Source: CAXBGS01 sp963975425 (GTDB lineage Bacteria > Planctomycetota > Planctomycetia > Pirellulales > Pirellulaceae). Taken from it: a stretch of DNA of 64,000 bases. The stretch covers positions 117,783-181,782 of the forward strand of contig CAXBGS010000016.1 of the NCBI GenBank assembly GCA_963975425.1, read 5' to 3'. Shown here in pieces: positions 27,411 through 37,059 of the stretch (positions within the stretch are counted from its first letter, which is position 1; the number at the start of each line of letters is the position of its first letter). The notes beneath the pieces are model-generated. The model saw only the letters and a program-made list of their open reading frames with translations, did no database searches and was not told the DNA's origin. A program made the position numbers and the translations under genes.

Positions 27411-29081
27411 ATGATGTCGAACCTGATGAAAAACAATCTTGCTTACCCACATGTTTGCGCTGACTCTCGATACGCCCAGATATTTCGGACACTTACCGGT
27501 GTTCTGCTAGGGATCACATGCTGTGCGGCTCTGTTGTCACGTCCGGCCGCCGCCGATCGCCCCAACATTGTGTTCGTCTTTAGCGATGATCACGCGCCGC
27601 ACGCCATCGGTGCTTACGGTGGCATCTACAACGAACTTGACCCTACACCGAACATCGATCGACTTGCCCAGCAAGGCATGTTGTTTCGCAACAGTTTTTG
27701 CACCAACAGTATTTGTGGGCCTAGCCGTGCGGTGATCCAGACCGGCAAGCACAGTCACAAGAACGGATTCATGAACAACGGCAACAACTTTGATGCGTCG
27801 CAACAGACGTTTCCAAAGTTGATGCAAAAAGCGGGTTACCAGACCGCCATCTTTGGCAAATGGCACCTCAAGAGTCTGCCGCAAGGGTTTGACGATTGGA
27901 AAGTTCTGCCGGGCCAAGGTGAATATTACAACCCGATGATGATTGGTCCCGACGGCCGAAAGCGTTACGACGGATACTGCACCGATGTCGTGACTCAGTT
28001 CGCGCTGGACTGGCTGGAAAAGGGACGCGACAAAGACAAACCGTTCGTCTTGATGTGCCAGCACAAAGCGCCTCATCGCAACTGGATGCCGCCGACTCGA
28101 TACCTCACGTTGTATGACGACGTCGAAATCCCGGAACCCTCAACGCTATTCGATAACTACAGCGACAACGCGCCACCGGCCCGGCATCAAGAAATGGAAA
28201 TCGACCGCCACATGCACATGGTTTTCGATTTGTTCGCGGATCCACCGGCAGACTTTGATCCCCAAGCAGAAGGGCGTTTCGACCGTTCGGCCTGGAAGAA
28301 TTACGAGGTCATGACCGAGCAGCAAAAGAGTGCTTGGGACGCAGCCTATGGCCCCAAGAACGCCGCCCTGACCGAAGCTAATTTGACCGGCAAAGATTTG
28401 GTCCGCTGGAAATATCAGCGCTACATGAAAAATTACCTGCGCTGCATCAAAACGGTCGACGACAGCGTCGGACAACTGATGCGATACCTGGACGATGCCG
28501 GCCTGGCCGACAACACGGTCGTGATCTACTCGTCCGATCAAGGTTTTTACCTTGGCGATCACGGTTGGTACGACAAACGTTGGATGTACGAAGAGTCACT
28601 TAAGATGCCGTTCATCGCGAAATGGCCGGGCGTTACCAAACCCGGCTCGACCAATCACGATCTGATCCAAAACTTAGATTACGCCGAGACGTTCTTGGAA
28701 ATGGCGGGTGCATCCATCCCCAGTGATATGCAAGGAAAGTCGCTGGTGCCGTTGCTAAGAGGCGAAACGCCCGACGATTGGCGAACCAGCATCTACTATC
28801 ACTACTACGAATACCCCAGTGTCCACATGGTCGCCCGGCACAACGGTGTTCGCACCGATCGATACAAGTTGATGCACTTTTATCAGTTCGACGAGTGGGA
28901 ATTTTATGACCTGCAAGCCGATCCCGATGAATTGACCAACGCATACAACGATCCGAAGTACGCCGAACCGATCGCTGAACTGAAACAAGAGCTTGAAAAA
29001 CTGATCAAGCGATACGACGACGATTCGGACATGACCACCAAGCCAACCGCTTGGCAGGCTCAGTATCGAACGCAGCCCTGA
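27411..29081 (+). CDS. Secreted sulfatase
   Basis: A 556-residue S1 sulfatase. After an unusually long N-region the hydrophobic segment (RTLTGVLLGITCCAALLSRPAAA) acts as signal peptide. DRPNIVFVFSDDHAPHAIG supplies the first metal ligands, followed by C-G-P-S-R (modified Cys), GKWHLKSLPQGFDDW and YSSDQGFYLGDHGW with the Asp/Gln ligands. The pattern resembles N-acetylglucosamine-6-sulfatase and heparan sulfatase-like groups, but the substrate is not certain. I chose the ATG at 27411; 27426 (MKNNLAYPHV) is also possible, and the GTG/TTG starts further up add only non-conserved residues. Confidence 0.92.
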   Translation: MMSNLMKNNLAYPHVCADSRYAQIFRTLTGVLLGITCCAALLSRPAAADRPNIVFVFSDDHAPHAIGAYGGIYNELDPTPNIDRLAQQGMLFRNSFCTNSICGPSRAVIQTGKHSHKNGFMNNGNNFDASQQTFPKLMQKAGYQTAIFGKWHLKSLPQGFDDWKVLPGQGEYYNPMMIGPDGRKRYDGYCTDVVTQFALDWLEKGRDKDKPFVLMCQHKAPHRNWMPPTRYLTLYDDVEIPEPSTLFDNYSDNAPPARHQEMEIDRHMHMVFDLFADPPADFDPQAEGRFDRSAWKNYEVMTEQQKSAWDAAYGPKNAALTEANLTGKDLVRWKYQRYMKNYLRCIKTVDDSVGQLMRYLDDAGLADNTVVIYSSDQGFYLGDHGWYDKRWMYEESLKMPFIAKWPGVTKPGSTNHDLIQNLDYAETFLEMAGASIPSDMQGKSLVPLLRGETPDDWRTSIYYHYYEYPSVHMVARHNGVRTDRYKLMHFYQFDEWEFYDLQADPDELTNAYNDPKYAEPIAELKQELEKLIKRYDDDSDMTTKPTAWQAQYRTQP

Positions 29082-29117
29082 TCGCCGGATTCGTCCAGGT
29101 CTGCACAAAACCGCAAC

Positions 29118-29158
29118 GCACCGAATTAGCGGCGCACCGAATTACTGGCGCACCGACA
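29118..29158. repeat. Tandem repeat, 2.5 x 16 bp
   Basis: GCACCGAATTA-type units of 16 bases start at 29118, 29134 and (partial) 29150, just after the sulfatase stop (29081). Confidence 0.65.
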
Positions 29159-29281
29159 AGCTGATGTGGGCTGGAACAAGCGGTGCGTTGTTCCGGCACG
29201 CATCGCCGATTGATGTCGGCTTCGCCGGAACGGCGTACCCTCTCATTCCACGTGAACACGACAGCAATACCAGAGTGCGCC

Positions 29282-29315
29282 GTCCTGGCTCACTGATCGT
29301 CCTGGCTCACTGATC
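29282..29315. repeat. Tandem repeat, 2 x 17 bp
   Basis: Two exact 17-base copies (GTCCTGGCTCACTGATC) lie 20 bp before the ATG of the DUF255 gene at 29335, so they occupy the leader region. Confidence 0.75.
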
Positions 29316-29334
29316 TTTAACCGAGTATTAACGT

Positions 29335-31317
29335 ATGGCTTCCCGGTGTAACCGTTTTTCCGTCGCGCTGTTGGGCATGCTGCTGGCTGGTTCCCTGGCC
29401 GGGCAAGAGACTTCGCAACCGACCGAGGCGAAAACGCCGGCTCATACGAATCGCTTGGCGGATGAATCGAGTCCGTACCTGCTGCAACACGCCCACAATC
29501 CGGTCAACTGGTACCCGTGGGGTGAAGAGGCGTTCGCCAAAGCACGCAAAGAAAACAAGATGGTTTTCCTTTCGGTCGGCTACTCGGCTTGTCACTGGTG
29601 CCATGTGATGGAACGCGAATCATTCGTTGACCCCGAGATAGCTCGAATCATGAACGAACGATTCGTGTGCATCAAAGTCGACCGAGAGGAGCGTCCCGAT
29701 GTCGATCAGATCTATATGACAGCGGTTCAGTTGATTAGCGGAAACGGTGGCTGGCCGATGTCAGTGTTTTTACTGCCCGACGCACAACCGTTTTGGGGCG
29801 GCACCTACTTTCCGGCACGAACGGGCGACCGCGGCGGCGCGACGGGCTTTCTTTCGATCTTGGACCAGATTCATCAGGCGTGGACCAACCAACCCGATGC
29901 GGTCCGCAAGCAGTCGCAGCAGTTGACTTCGGTCATCAAAGCCAACCAGCGCATCGATGACGAAGCGGGCGAAGATAACGCTCGAATTCCGCTTGGTCGC
30001 AAAATGGTCGACCGAGTTGCCGAGGCGTTGGCTGACCAGTTCGACCCGCAGTTCGGTGGTTTCGGTTACTCGGCAGCGGAACCGAACCGGCCAAAATTCC
30101 CCGAACCGTCGAATTTAGTGTTCCTGATGGATCGAATGCAACGCAGCAGCGTCGACGAACAAGCACGCGAACAAGCCTCATCGATGTTGATTGCAACATT
30201 AGATGGAATGATCAGTGGATCGATGCTGGATCACTTGGGCGGTGGCTTTCACCGATACAGCGTCGACCGCAGTTGGCAAATCCCACACTTTGAAAAAATG
30301 TTGTACGACAACGGCCAGTTGGCGTCGGTGTTCGCCAAATCGTATCAGGTCACCAAGAACCCCGAGTATCGACAGGTCGCCGAGGGAATCTGTGACTTTG
30401 TGATTCGTGAACTGACCGCGGACGGCGGTGCGTTCTATAGCGCCTTGGATGCCGACAGCGAAGGCGAAGAAGGAAAATTCTATCGATGGGAAAAGGAAGA
30501 AATCGAATCCATCGTCCAATCGATTGAGGACCACGCGGATGTGATTTCGTTGTTTGGGTTTGACCAGTCGCCGAATTTTGAAAAAGAGTTTTATGCAATC
30601 AGTCCGCGGCGAACCCTAAGTGACGCCGCCAAGTCGCAGGGAAAAACCTTTCCCGAACTTGATCAACAAGTTTCCGCGTTTCGCATCGCCGCCATGAAAC
30701 AACGCGACCAACGCGTTCGCCCCATGACGGACATCAAAATCTTGACCGCGTGGAACGGATTGATGATCGCAGGACTTGCCGACGCCGGACGAATACTGGA
30801 AAGGCCCAATTACACATCGGCCGCGGCGGCGGCGGCCGAATTCGTGTTGCGAGAACTACGTGACCAGGACGGTCGACTGCAACGCAGTCACGCGGCCGGC
30901 GAGTCAAAATTCAATGCGTACGTCGACGACTACGCATTCTTGGCCTCGGGGTTATTCGCCTTGCATCGTGCCACCGGCGACGACAAGTGGCTCAAACGCG
31001 GTCGAAAAGTCACTGACAAACAGCTCGCACTGTTTTGGGACGATGCCGACGGCGGATTCTTTTTTACCTCGAGTGATCATCCGGCGCTGATCGTTCGCGT
31101 GAAAGATCCCGTCGACAGTGCGATTCCCTCGGGCACGAGTGTATCGGCTGAGAATCTATTGTTTCTTACGCAGCACGTCGACGCGGACGTCTACCAGGAG
31201 AAGTTGCAACGGACACTGCAATCGGCCGCACCTTTGTTTTCACGCGCGCCGGGTGCCGTGCCGAGACTAGCGAGCGTCCTCGCAGAACACTTGGATCACC
31301 GCCAAGACACCGAGTGA
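29335..31317 (+). CDS. Exported thioredoxin-domain protein (DUF255/YyaL family)
   Basis: A 660-residue protein of the COG1331 family: an N-terminal thioredoxin-like domain (about 35-200) with redox pair CHWC (Cys86, Cys89), the typical NRLADESSPYLLQHAHNPVNWYPW lead-in, GNGGWPMSVFL, and a C-terminal (alpha/alpha)6 barrel like N-acylglucosamine epimerases (about 230-640). Most family members are cytosolic; here a signal peptide (MASRCNRFSVALLGMLLAGSLAGQ) suggests export. The function is unknown in bacteria. Its stop codon lies in the first unit of a 15-bp tandem repeat. No partner gene is evident. Confidence 0.9.
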   Translation: MASRCNRFSVALLGMLLAGSLAGQETSQPTEAKTPAHTNRLADESSPYLLQHAHNPVNWYPWGEEAFAKARKENKMVFLSVGYSACHWCHVMERESFVDPEIARIMNERFVCIKVDREERPDVDQIYMTAVQLISGNGGWPMSVFLLPDAQPFWGGTYFPARTGDRGGATGFLSILDQIHQAWTNQPDAVRKQSQQLTSVIKANQRIDDEAGEDNARIPLGRKMVDRVAEALADQFDPQFGGFGYSAAEPNRPKFPEPSNLVFLMDRMQRSSVDEQAREQASSMLIATLDGMISGSMLDHLGGGFHRYSVDRSWQIPHFEKMLYDNGQLASVFAKSYQVTKNPEYRQVAEGICDFVIRELTADGGAFYSALDADSEGEEGKFYRWEKEEIESIVQSIEDHADVISLFGFDQSPNFEKEFYAISPRRTLSDAAKSQGKTFPELDQQVSAFRIAAMKQRDQRVRPMTDIKILTAWNGLMIAGLADAGRILERPNYTSAAAAAAEFVLRELRDQDGRLQRSHAAGESKFNAYVDDYAFLASGLFALHRATGDDKWLKRGRKVTDKQLALFWDDADGGFFFTSSDHPALIVRVKDPVDSAIPSGTSVSAENLLFLTQHVDADVYQEKLQRTLQSAAPLFSRAPGAVPRLASVLAEHLDHRQDTE

Positions 31318-31361
31318 ATCGCTCTGCGGTGAATCGCTCTGCAGTGAATCGCTACTCTGCA
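31314..31361. repeat. Tandem repeat, about 3 x 15 bp, covering a stop codon
   Basis: GTGAATCGCTCTGC[G/A] units begin at 31314, 31329 and 31344 (the third has a 3-base insertion), and a degenerate fourth follows. The first unit contains the TGA stop (31315-31317) of the DUF255 gene. The array lies in the convergent gap before the hypothetical gene at 31410. Confidence 0.8.
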
Positions 31362-31409
31362 GTGAATCGCTTTTTGCGATCGCGATGCGAATCGTTGGCC
31401 ATGCGAAAC

Positions 31410-31931
31410 CTAAGCGGTTAGCCAGCGGATCATCGCTTGCAGTTCGATCCACTGAGCTTGCCGCAGCGCGTCGATCGTGTCGGAATCGCCTCGCGAAAGA
31501 GCTTGCTGACATTGATCGGCAAAGGTCGTCGGATCGGTGAACAGCGGACCTGCTTGGGCGGCGACGACATCAACGATCGAATGATTTCCCGCGCGACGGA
31601 ACCAATACTTTGCGTTCCCAAAGTCGCCTTCGCGGCGATGCATGATGCCGTGCAAATAGCTGCCATCGGCATTCTCGATACTTTGGCTAAGGGTGTGGCT
31701 GCGATCCAAGTCTCCGGCAGCCAACCACAGGGCGCTCAGAACCTCATCGGATCGGACTCCGGCAACGTCACGGATGCCTTTGACAGTCGAGCCAGAGTTC
31801 AACAACGACGACAATGTGGTATCGGCGGGGCCTTCCCCCAGACTTTGCAAAGGTGCAGCAACAATCGCATCGGCGACGGTCGAGGGCAGCGTTTCACGTA
31901 AATCGTCGGCAAACGAATCAAAATTCGGCAT
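31410..31931 (-). CDS. Conserved hypothetical protein
   Basis: A 173-residue cytoplasmic protein (no signal peptide or membrane segment). The ATG at 31931 is set by GAAGG eight bases upstream. It contains a predicted helical pair, ADGSYLHGIMHRREGDFGNAKYWFRRAGNH, which resembles a TPR-like helix hairpin and is the most conserved-looking part. I cannot name a function. It is divergent from the S1-domain gene (200-bp gap) and convergent with the DUF255 gene. Confidence 0.7.
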   Translation of the reverse strand: MPNFDSFADDLRETLPSTVADAIVAAPLQSLGEGPADTTLSSLLNSGSTVKGIRDVAGVRSDEVLSALWLAAGDLDRSHTLSQSIENADGSYLHGIMHRREGDFGNAKYWFRRAGNHSIVDVVAAQAGPLFTDPTTFADQCQQALSRGDSDTIDALRQAQWIELQAMIRWLTA

Positions 31932-32132
31932 GGTCGCGACCTTCATCGAACCAGAAATCGGGCAATGGGAAACTTTGCCGAAGCCTACCGACAGAGGCTT
32001 TTCGTTGCTAGACTCTGGGATTATCACTAGTCGGTGTCCGGCTCAGTGTCCGCGCCGGCATCTTTGGCGCGAAGGATTCTCGCCTGAGAATCGCCGCACC
32101 GATACTCTCTCCTGCAAGCCCCGTACGAATTG

Positions 32133-33821
32133 ATGAGTCAAGGTAATCCCGCTCCGGATGCAAGTGTCGACGCGGACCCCGCAACCGACGCTGCTGAAAA
32201 CAGGGCTCCTGAAGTAGCCGCTCCTTCAACGGATGCCGCAACGCCGGCCGAGCCGACGGCGACGTCCGCCGATCCGGCAGCGACCACTGAAACTTCAGCA
32301 TCGCCGGTCGAAAGCCCGGCAGCACCGGTCGACAACCAAGCAGCTCAGGCTCGCAAAGCGGGCCCATTGGCGGCTCGCGGTTTGGGCGTTGCGAAACCGG
32401 CTTCCCCGAGCGTGAACGTCGCCGCCAGCACCGATTCGGGCAAAAAGGATCAAAAGCCGGCCGGCGGGTCCGCTAAGAAAAAGAAACCGCCACGCCCACG
32501 CCTGAGCGGCGAGAAAGACGAATCACAAAAACCGGCCGCTCCGGCAGCCAAACGTCCCACCGGAAAAGTGGCCGTTCCCAGCATTCGCGGCAACTTGGCC
32601 GATGACATCCAGGCCGAATTAGACGCCGAACTAGCCGCTGCCGATTTTGACGCGATGATGAGTGGTTCGGCGGGAATGGCCGACCGCAAAGAACCGATCG
32701 CCGACGGCGCTCGCGTGCATGGCCAAATCCTCAAGATTCACGGCGACAGTGTCTTCATTTCCTTGGGCGGTCCTGACGAAGGCGCGATCCCGCTGGAACA
32801 ATTCACCGGCGAAGAACCGCAAGTCGGCCAAAGCGTCGAAGTCATCGTCCGCGGGATCAACAGTAGCGATGGCCTGTATTCACTCGGCTTGCCCGGTGCC
32901 GCCGTGGAAGCGAGTGACTGGGAAGACATCGACGAAGGATCGGTCGTGGAAGTCACGGTCACCGGTCACAACACCGGCGGACTGGAATGCAAACTCGGTG
33001 GTGTTCGCGGATTCATCCCGATCAGCCAAGTTGCAGAGCACCGCGTCGAAGACCTGAGCGAATTCGTCGACCAGAAAATGACCTGTGTGGTCACCGAAGC
33101 GAACGAGCGCCGCGGAAACTTGGTACTCAGCCGACGTGCCATCTTGGAACGCGAAAAAGAAGAAAAGCGCAAGGAACAGCTCGAAAAAATCCAAGTCGGT
33201 GACGTGATGGAAGGCATCGTCCGCAGCGTCAAAGACTTCGGCGCGTTCGTCGACCTGGGCGGCTGTGACGGACTGATTCACGTCAGCAAACTTAGCTGGG
33301 ACCGCGTCAAACACCCCAGCGAAGTCCTTGAGGTCGGGCAAAAGGTCGAAGTCAAAATTGATCGATTCGACAAAGAGACCGGCAAGATCGGCTTGTCCTA
33401 TCGCGATTTGCAAGACAACCCTTGGGACACCGCCGAAGCGGAGTTTGCCGTCGGCACGATCACCAAGGGGACTGTTTCGAAGATCGCAGACTTTGGCTGC
33501 TTTGTACGCTTGGCTGCGGGCGTCGAAGGACTCGTCCACATCAGCGAACTTGCACACCACCGCGTGTCACGCGTGAGTACGTTCGTCAGCGAAGGCCAAG
33601 AAGTCGACGTTAAAGTGCTAAGCTTTGATCGTGACAAGCAAAAGATCAGCCTCTCGATCAAGGCCGTGACCGCCGCGCCGGCGGATGCGAAGAAAAGCCA
33701 AGCGGAAGAGGAAGTCGACGAGCCCCAACGTGAACCGGCCATCAAAGCCCAACACACAGGTCCGCTAAAAGGTGGCAATAACACCGATAGCGGCGGCGAG
33801 CGATTCGGATTGCGCTGGTAA
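32133..33821 (+). CDS. S1-repeat RNA-binding protein (ribosomal protein S1-like)
   Basis: A 562-residue protein. The first 170 residues are low-complexity Ala/Pro/Thr followed by Lys-rich sequence. Four S1 domains then start near residues 189 (ARVHGQILKIHGDSVFISL), 268 (GSVVEVTVTGHNTGGLECKL), 355 (DVMEGIVRSVKDFGAFVDL) and 440 (TITKGTVSKIADFGCFVRL). The last two are the most canonical (GLIHVSKLSW; GLVHISEL). Such proteins bind mRNA in translation or decay; it may be this organism's S1 homologue or a paralogue. The ATG at 32133 is preferred to the preceding TTG. A strong terminator follows. Confidence 0.9.
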   Translation: MSQGNPAPDASVDADPATDAAENRAPEVAAPSTDAATPAEPTATSADPAATTETSASPVESPAAPVDNQAAQARKAGPLAARGLGVAKPASPSVNVAASTDSGKKDQKPAGGSAKKKKPPRPRLSGEKDESQKPAAPAAKRPTGKVAVPSIRGNLADDIQAELDAELAAADFDAMMSGSAGMADRKEPIADGARVHGQILKIHGDSVFISLGGPDEGAIPLEQFTGEEPQVGQSVEVIVRGINSSDGLYSLGLPGAAVEASDWEDIDEGSVVEVTVTGHNTGGLECKLGGVRGFIPISQVAEHRVEDLSEFVDQKMTCVVTEANERRGNLVLSRRAILEREKEEKRKEQLEKIQVGDVMEGIVRSVKDFGAFVDLGGCDGLIHVSKLSWDRVKHPSEVLEVGQKVEVKIDRFDKETGKIGLSYRDLQDNPWDTAEAEFAVGTITKGTVSKIADFGCFVRLAAGVEGLVHISELAHHRVSRVSTFVSEGQEVDVKVLSFDRDKQKISLSIKAVTAAPADAKKSQAEEEVDEPQREPAIKAQHTGPLKGGNNTDSGGERFGLRW

Positions 33822-33843
33822 CAGCACGAACACGCCGATGCAC

Positions 33844-33875
33844 TTGTGGTTCGGTTGCCGCCAACCGAACCACAA
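33844..33875. terminator. Bidirectional intrinsic-type terminator
   Basis: TTGTGGTTCGGTTG (33844-33857), loop CCGC and CAACCGAACCACAA (33862-33875) make a perfect 14-bp stem in the 90-bp convergent gap between the S1 gene and the NtrC-type regulator gene. Flanking bases are not T-rich beyond the stem, but stem length and position make termination for both strands likely. Confidence 0.8.
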
Positions 33876-33911
33876 TGCGACTGCAAGAGACCTCTGCACA
33901 CAGCGGCGACG

Positions 33912-35294
33912 CTACGCCGCTTGTTTCTTTTCTTCGGCAGCGTTCAGCTTGTTGTAGAGCGTTTTCAGGCTGACGCCTAATTCCTCAGCGACGGCCGACT
34001 TGTTTCCGTCGTGACGCTCCATCGATCGTTCGATCGCGACCATTTCAAGTTCACGCAGGCTCATCGGCGCAGCGTCACGAATCTCGGTACGAAGCTTGCG
34101 TTGGCTGAAATGTCGCGGCAAATGGCTCGGCATGATCGGCAGCGTGTCGCACAGGATTGACGCGTGTTCGACGACGTTTGCCAATTCACGAACGTTGCCC
34201 GGCCACTGGTGAGCAAGCAATTCCGCAGTCGCCTCGTCTGAAAACAGCTGATCATCGATTCCGTCACTGCGGTGCCGCCGCAGCAAGTGAGTGGCAAGCG
34301 GCATGATGTCCTGCGGGCGTTCTCGCAGTGGCGGAACGCGTATTTCGAACGTATTGATGCGGAACATCAAGTCCTCGCGGAATGTTCCCTCTTCGACCAT
34401 CTTTTCCAAGTCGCGGTGGGTCGCGCACACCAGACGAACGTCGACGTTGACGGTTTGGTTATCGCCGAGCCTGCGAATGTCGCCCGTCTCTAAGACACGC
34501 AGCAGTTTCGCTTGCATCGACAGCGGCAACTCGCCAACCTCGTCTAAGAAAACGGTTCCACCGCTGGCGACTTCGAACAGCCCCGTGCGAGCGGTGTCGG
34601 CGCCGGTGAATGCGCCGCGGCAATGACCAAAAAGTTCGCTTTCGATCAAGTTTTCTGGCAACGCGCCACAATTGATTGGCACCAGCGGTTCGGCGGCCCG
34701 CAGACTGGAATCGTGGACGGCACGAGCGACCAATTCTTTTCCACAGCCCGTTTCGCCGCGGATCAGGACGGCGCTGTCAGTCGGCGCGACTTTCGAAATC
34801 AGTTTCTTGACATCTTCCATTGCCGGCGCATCGCCAACCAACCGCGTTTCGCCTTCGACTTGTCGCAAACGATGCTGCAGCGCGGTCAATTGGCGTTTGG
34901 ATTGCCTTCGTTCCGCGACGCGGCCGAGCATCCCGGCGATGGAGGCGAGCCGGCAAGGCTTGGTCAAGTATTCAAACGCCTGGTGGCGCAGCGCAGCGAT
35001 TGCCGTCTCTTGACTGGGCTTACCCGTCATCACCACGGCTTCGATTTCCGGACGCAGCTCGCGCGCCTTGCCGATCACGTCGATACCGTTCATTCCCGGC
35101 ATGTCCAAATCAACAATCAGGCAATCAAAGGGCTCTTTTTCAAGCGCCGCAACGGCGGTTAATCCGTCGGGACAAACCGTCACGCTGTACCCCATCCGCG
35201 GCAGTTCGGTGCGCATCAATTCTTGCAGATTCTTTTCGTCATCGGCGAACAGAATGTGCATCGCGGGTTTTTCAGGCTGCTTGGCTCGACTCAT
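33912..35294 (-). CDS. NtrC-type sigma-54-dependent response regulator
   Basis: A 460-residue response regulator. A receiver domain (about 12-125) has the phosphoacceptor Asp in LIVDLDMPG. It is followed by a sigma-54 AAA+ domain (about 155-385; GETGCGKE Walker A, GAFTGA sigma-54 loop, GGTVFLDEVGELP Walker B), and a Fis-type helix-turn-helix ends the protein (KSAVAEELGVSLKTLYNKL). The ATG at 35294 overlaps the histidine kinase gene's end by 23 bases and follows GGAATGGAACC; a start at 35261 is also possible. With the adjacent kinase it forms a two-component system that activates sigma-54 promoters. The target genes are unknown. Confidence 0.93.
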   Translation of the reverse strand: MSRAKQPEKPAMHILFADDEKNLQELMRTELPRMGYSVTVCPDGLTAVAALEKEPFDCLIVDLDMPGMNGIDVIGKARELRPEIEAVVMTGKPSQETAIAALRHQAFEYLTKPCRLASIAGMLGRVAERRQSKRQLTALQHRLRQVEGETRLVGDAPAMEDVKKLISKVAPTDSAVLIRGETGCGKELVARAVHDSSLRAAEPLVPINCGALPENLIESELFGHCRGAFTGADTARTGLFEVASGGTVFLDEVGELPLSMQAKLLRVLETGDIRRLGDNQTVNVDVRLVCATHRDLEKMVEEGTFREDLMFRINTFEIRVPPLRERPQDIMPLATHLLRRHRSDGIDDQLFSDEATAELLAHQWPGNVRELANVVEHASILCDTLPIMPSHLPRHFSQRKLRTEIRDAAPMSLRELEMVAIERSMERHDGNKSAVAEELGVSLKTLYNKLNAAEEKKQAA

Positions 35295-36939
35295 GGTTCC
35301 ATTCCAAAACTTCGATATTCGTGACGGGAGTGTCACCTTCTTCCACTTCCACGGGAAGCAACATTTCCAAACGCGATCCGCATCCCTCGCCATCACTGTG
35401 CGCGGTCAACGAACCGTGGTGCTGAGAAACGATTCGATACGTGATGCTTAACCCCAAACCCGTTCCCGTACCGTCGCGGCGGCGGGTAAAGAAAGGTTCG
35501 AACAAGTGCGCCAACACCTCTTCGCTCATGCCGCATCCGTTGTCACTGACGCAAACCGAGGCATTACGTCCTTGTTTGCGAACATAAACGTCGACCGCAC
35601 CACTGGAATCGACGCTTTCCAACGCATTGGTGACCAAGTTCAACACGACCTGACGTATCTCGTGCGAATTGATTTGGGCGAAGACGTCCGGTTCGATGTG
35701 ATTGGTCAGCGTCTTGCAACGATACTTCCCAACCTTACCCACCATTGAAACGACTTCTTCCACCAGTTCGCCGAGATTGACGTGAGTCTTGCTAACTTCA
35801 CCCAAGCGGCTGAAATCCAGCAACCGTTCGGTAATCCCTTTGCAGCGAAACGCTTCGTCTTGGATTCGCCGCAAATTGGTCTGTAAGGCGTCGACAAATT
35901 CTCGATCGACTTTGACATCATCGCCGCCGACGTGAGCGATCTCTTCCAACCGCGATTCCAACGACTCAGCGCTCCAAGCAATCGTTGCCAACGGGTTATT
36001 GATCTCGTGCGCGACGCCAGCGGCAAGAAACCCAACGCTGGCAAGTTGTTCGTTCTGGATCACTTCTCGGCTGCGATCCTTGACTTGCTGGTCAAGCGCC
36101 GCGTTAAGCTTTCTTTCGCCTTCGTATGCCTTTTGAAAGCGGTCACTCATCTGGTTCATCGCCTCCGCCAATTCACTCAGCTCGTCGCCGGTCCCTAAAT
36201 CAATACGGTGCCCGAACTGGCCGCGCGCGACCAAACGTGAACCGACCAAGAGTGTTCGAAATGGTTTGACGACATGCGAACGAAGCATCAATGTCAAGAT
36301 CGCGACCGTCACGAATGCGGCCGCCGTACACGACCAGCCGACGCCGATCCAAGTTCGATACTGCCCGGCGACTTCTTCGCTAAACCGGCGCATCGACGTG
36401 TTGATCAGATCCAGGTGGCCACGCGTCAAGTCAATCAATTCGTCGTGTTTGTCTTGAAGGGTTCGTTTCTTTGCGAATTCTTCTTGAGGTTTGCGATGCG
36501 CGCGTTCCAGTTCATCGATCGCGATGCGAATCTCGCTAAGACTCCATTGCTGCTTGGCGGTGTCGACCAACAAAGATTGGTCCTGGTTTGCGGCATCAAC
36601 GATCGACGAGTATCGATCCAGCGTCATATGAAAATCAAGCAACGCCTGCGAGTACGCCGATTCTTCTAGCATCAAAGGGTCCGCGATCCGGAACGATTCC
36701 ATCATTCCGCCCTGCTGTTGCAGCGAATTGATCGCGTTATTGCCGTCGCGAAGCGTTTCCGCCCAACGATAAAGCTCGTAAGCGTAGGGAATTTCAGTGG
36801 CATGCCGGCTGACCGCGTTGGCCAGACTTCGATAGCGATACAGTCCCCAGAAACCGCTAAATGCAAGTGCACCGACGATTGCAAGAAATAGGCCGAATGC
36901 GACCATCATCTTCGTTCGGATTGGACGTCGTCGTAGCAC
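35272..36939 (-). CDS. Sensor histidine kinase (HAMP)
   Basis: A 555-residue membrane kinase. TM1 (about 10-32), a helical periplasmic sensor region (about 35-200), TM2 (about 205-225), HAMP (about 225-280), a phosphoacceptor domain with the H-box GVAHEINNPLATIAW, and a HATPase domain with N-box VVLNLVTNALESV, DNGCGM and GTGLGLSI. The start is an ATG (MLRRRPIRTKMM). Its end overlaps the response regulator gene, so the pair is co-transcribed. The H-box type (HEINNPL) is that of NtrB/ZraS-like kinases working with NtrC-type regulators. The signal is unknown. Confidence 0.93.
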   Translation of the reverse strand: MLRRRPIRTKMMVAFGLFLAIVGALAFSGFWGLYRYRSLANAVSRHATEIPYAYELYRWAETLRDGNNAINSLQQQGGMMESFRIADPLMLEESAYSQALLDFHMTLDRYSSIVDAANQDQSLLVDTAKQQWSLSEIRIAIDELERAHRKPQEEFAKKRTLQDKHDELIDLTRGHLDLINTSMRRFSEEVAGQYRTWIGVGWSCTAAAFVTVAILTLMLRSHVVKPFRTLLVGSRLVARGQFGHRIDLGTGDELSELAEAMNQMSDRFQKAYEGERKLNAALDQQVKDRSREVIQNEQLASVGFLAAGVAHEINNPLATIAWSAESLESRLEEIAHVGGDDVKVDREFVDALQTNLRRIQDEAFRCKGITERLLDFSRLGEVSKTHVNLGELVEEVVSMVGKVGKYRCKTLTNHIEPDVFAQINSHEIRQVVLNLVTNALESVDSSGAVDVYVRKQGRNASVCVSDNGCGMSEEVLAHLFEPFFTRRRDGTGTGLGLSITYRIVSQHHGSLTAHSDGEGCGSRLEMLLPVEVEEGDTPVTNIEVLEWNHESSQAA

Positions 36940-37059
36940 GCTGATGCCCTCCCTAGCCTAGCGCGTGAAACTTCCTTGTTAGTCGTAGGAGCGTACCGCT
37001 ATCTGACCAAACTTAGCAAGACGAAACAAAATGCTAGCGATCGTAAATATGCACCTTTT

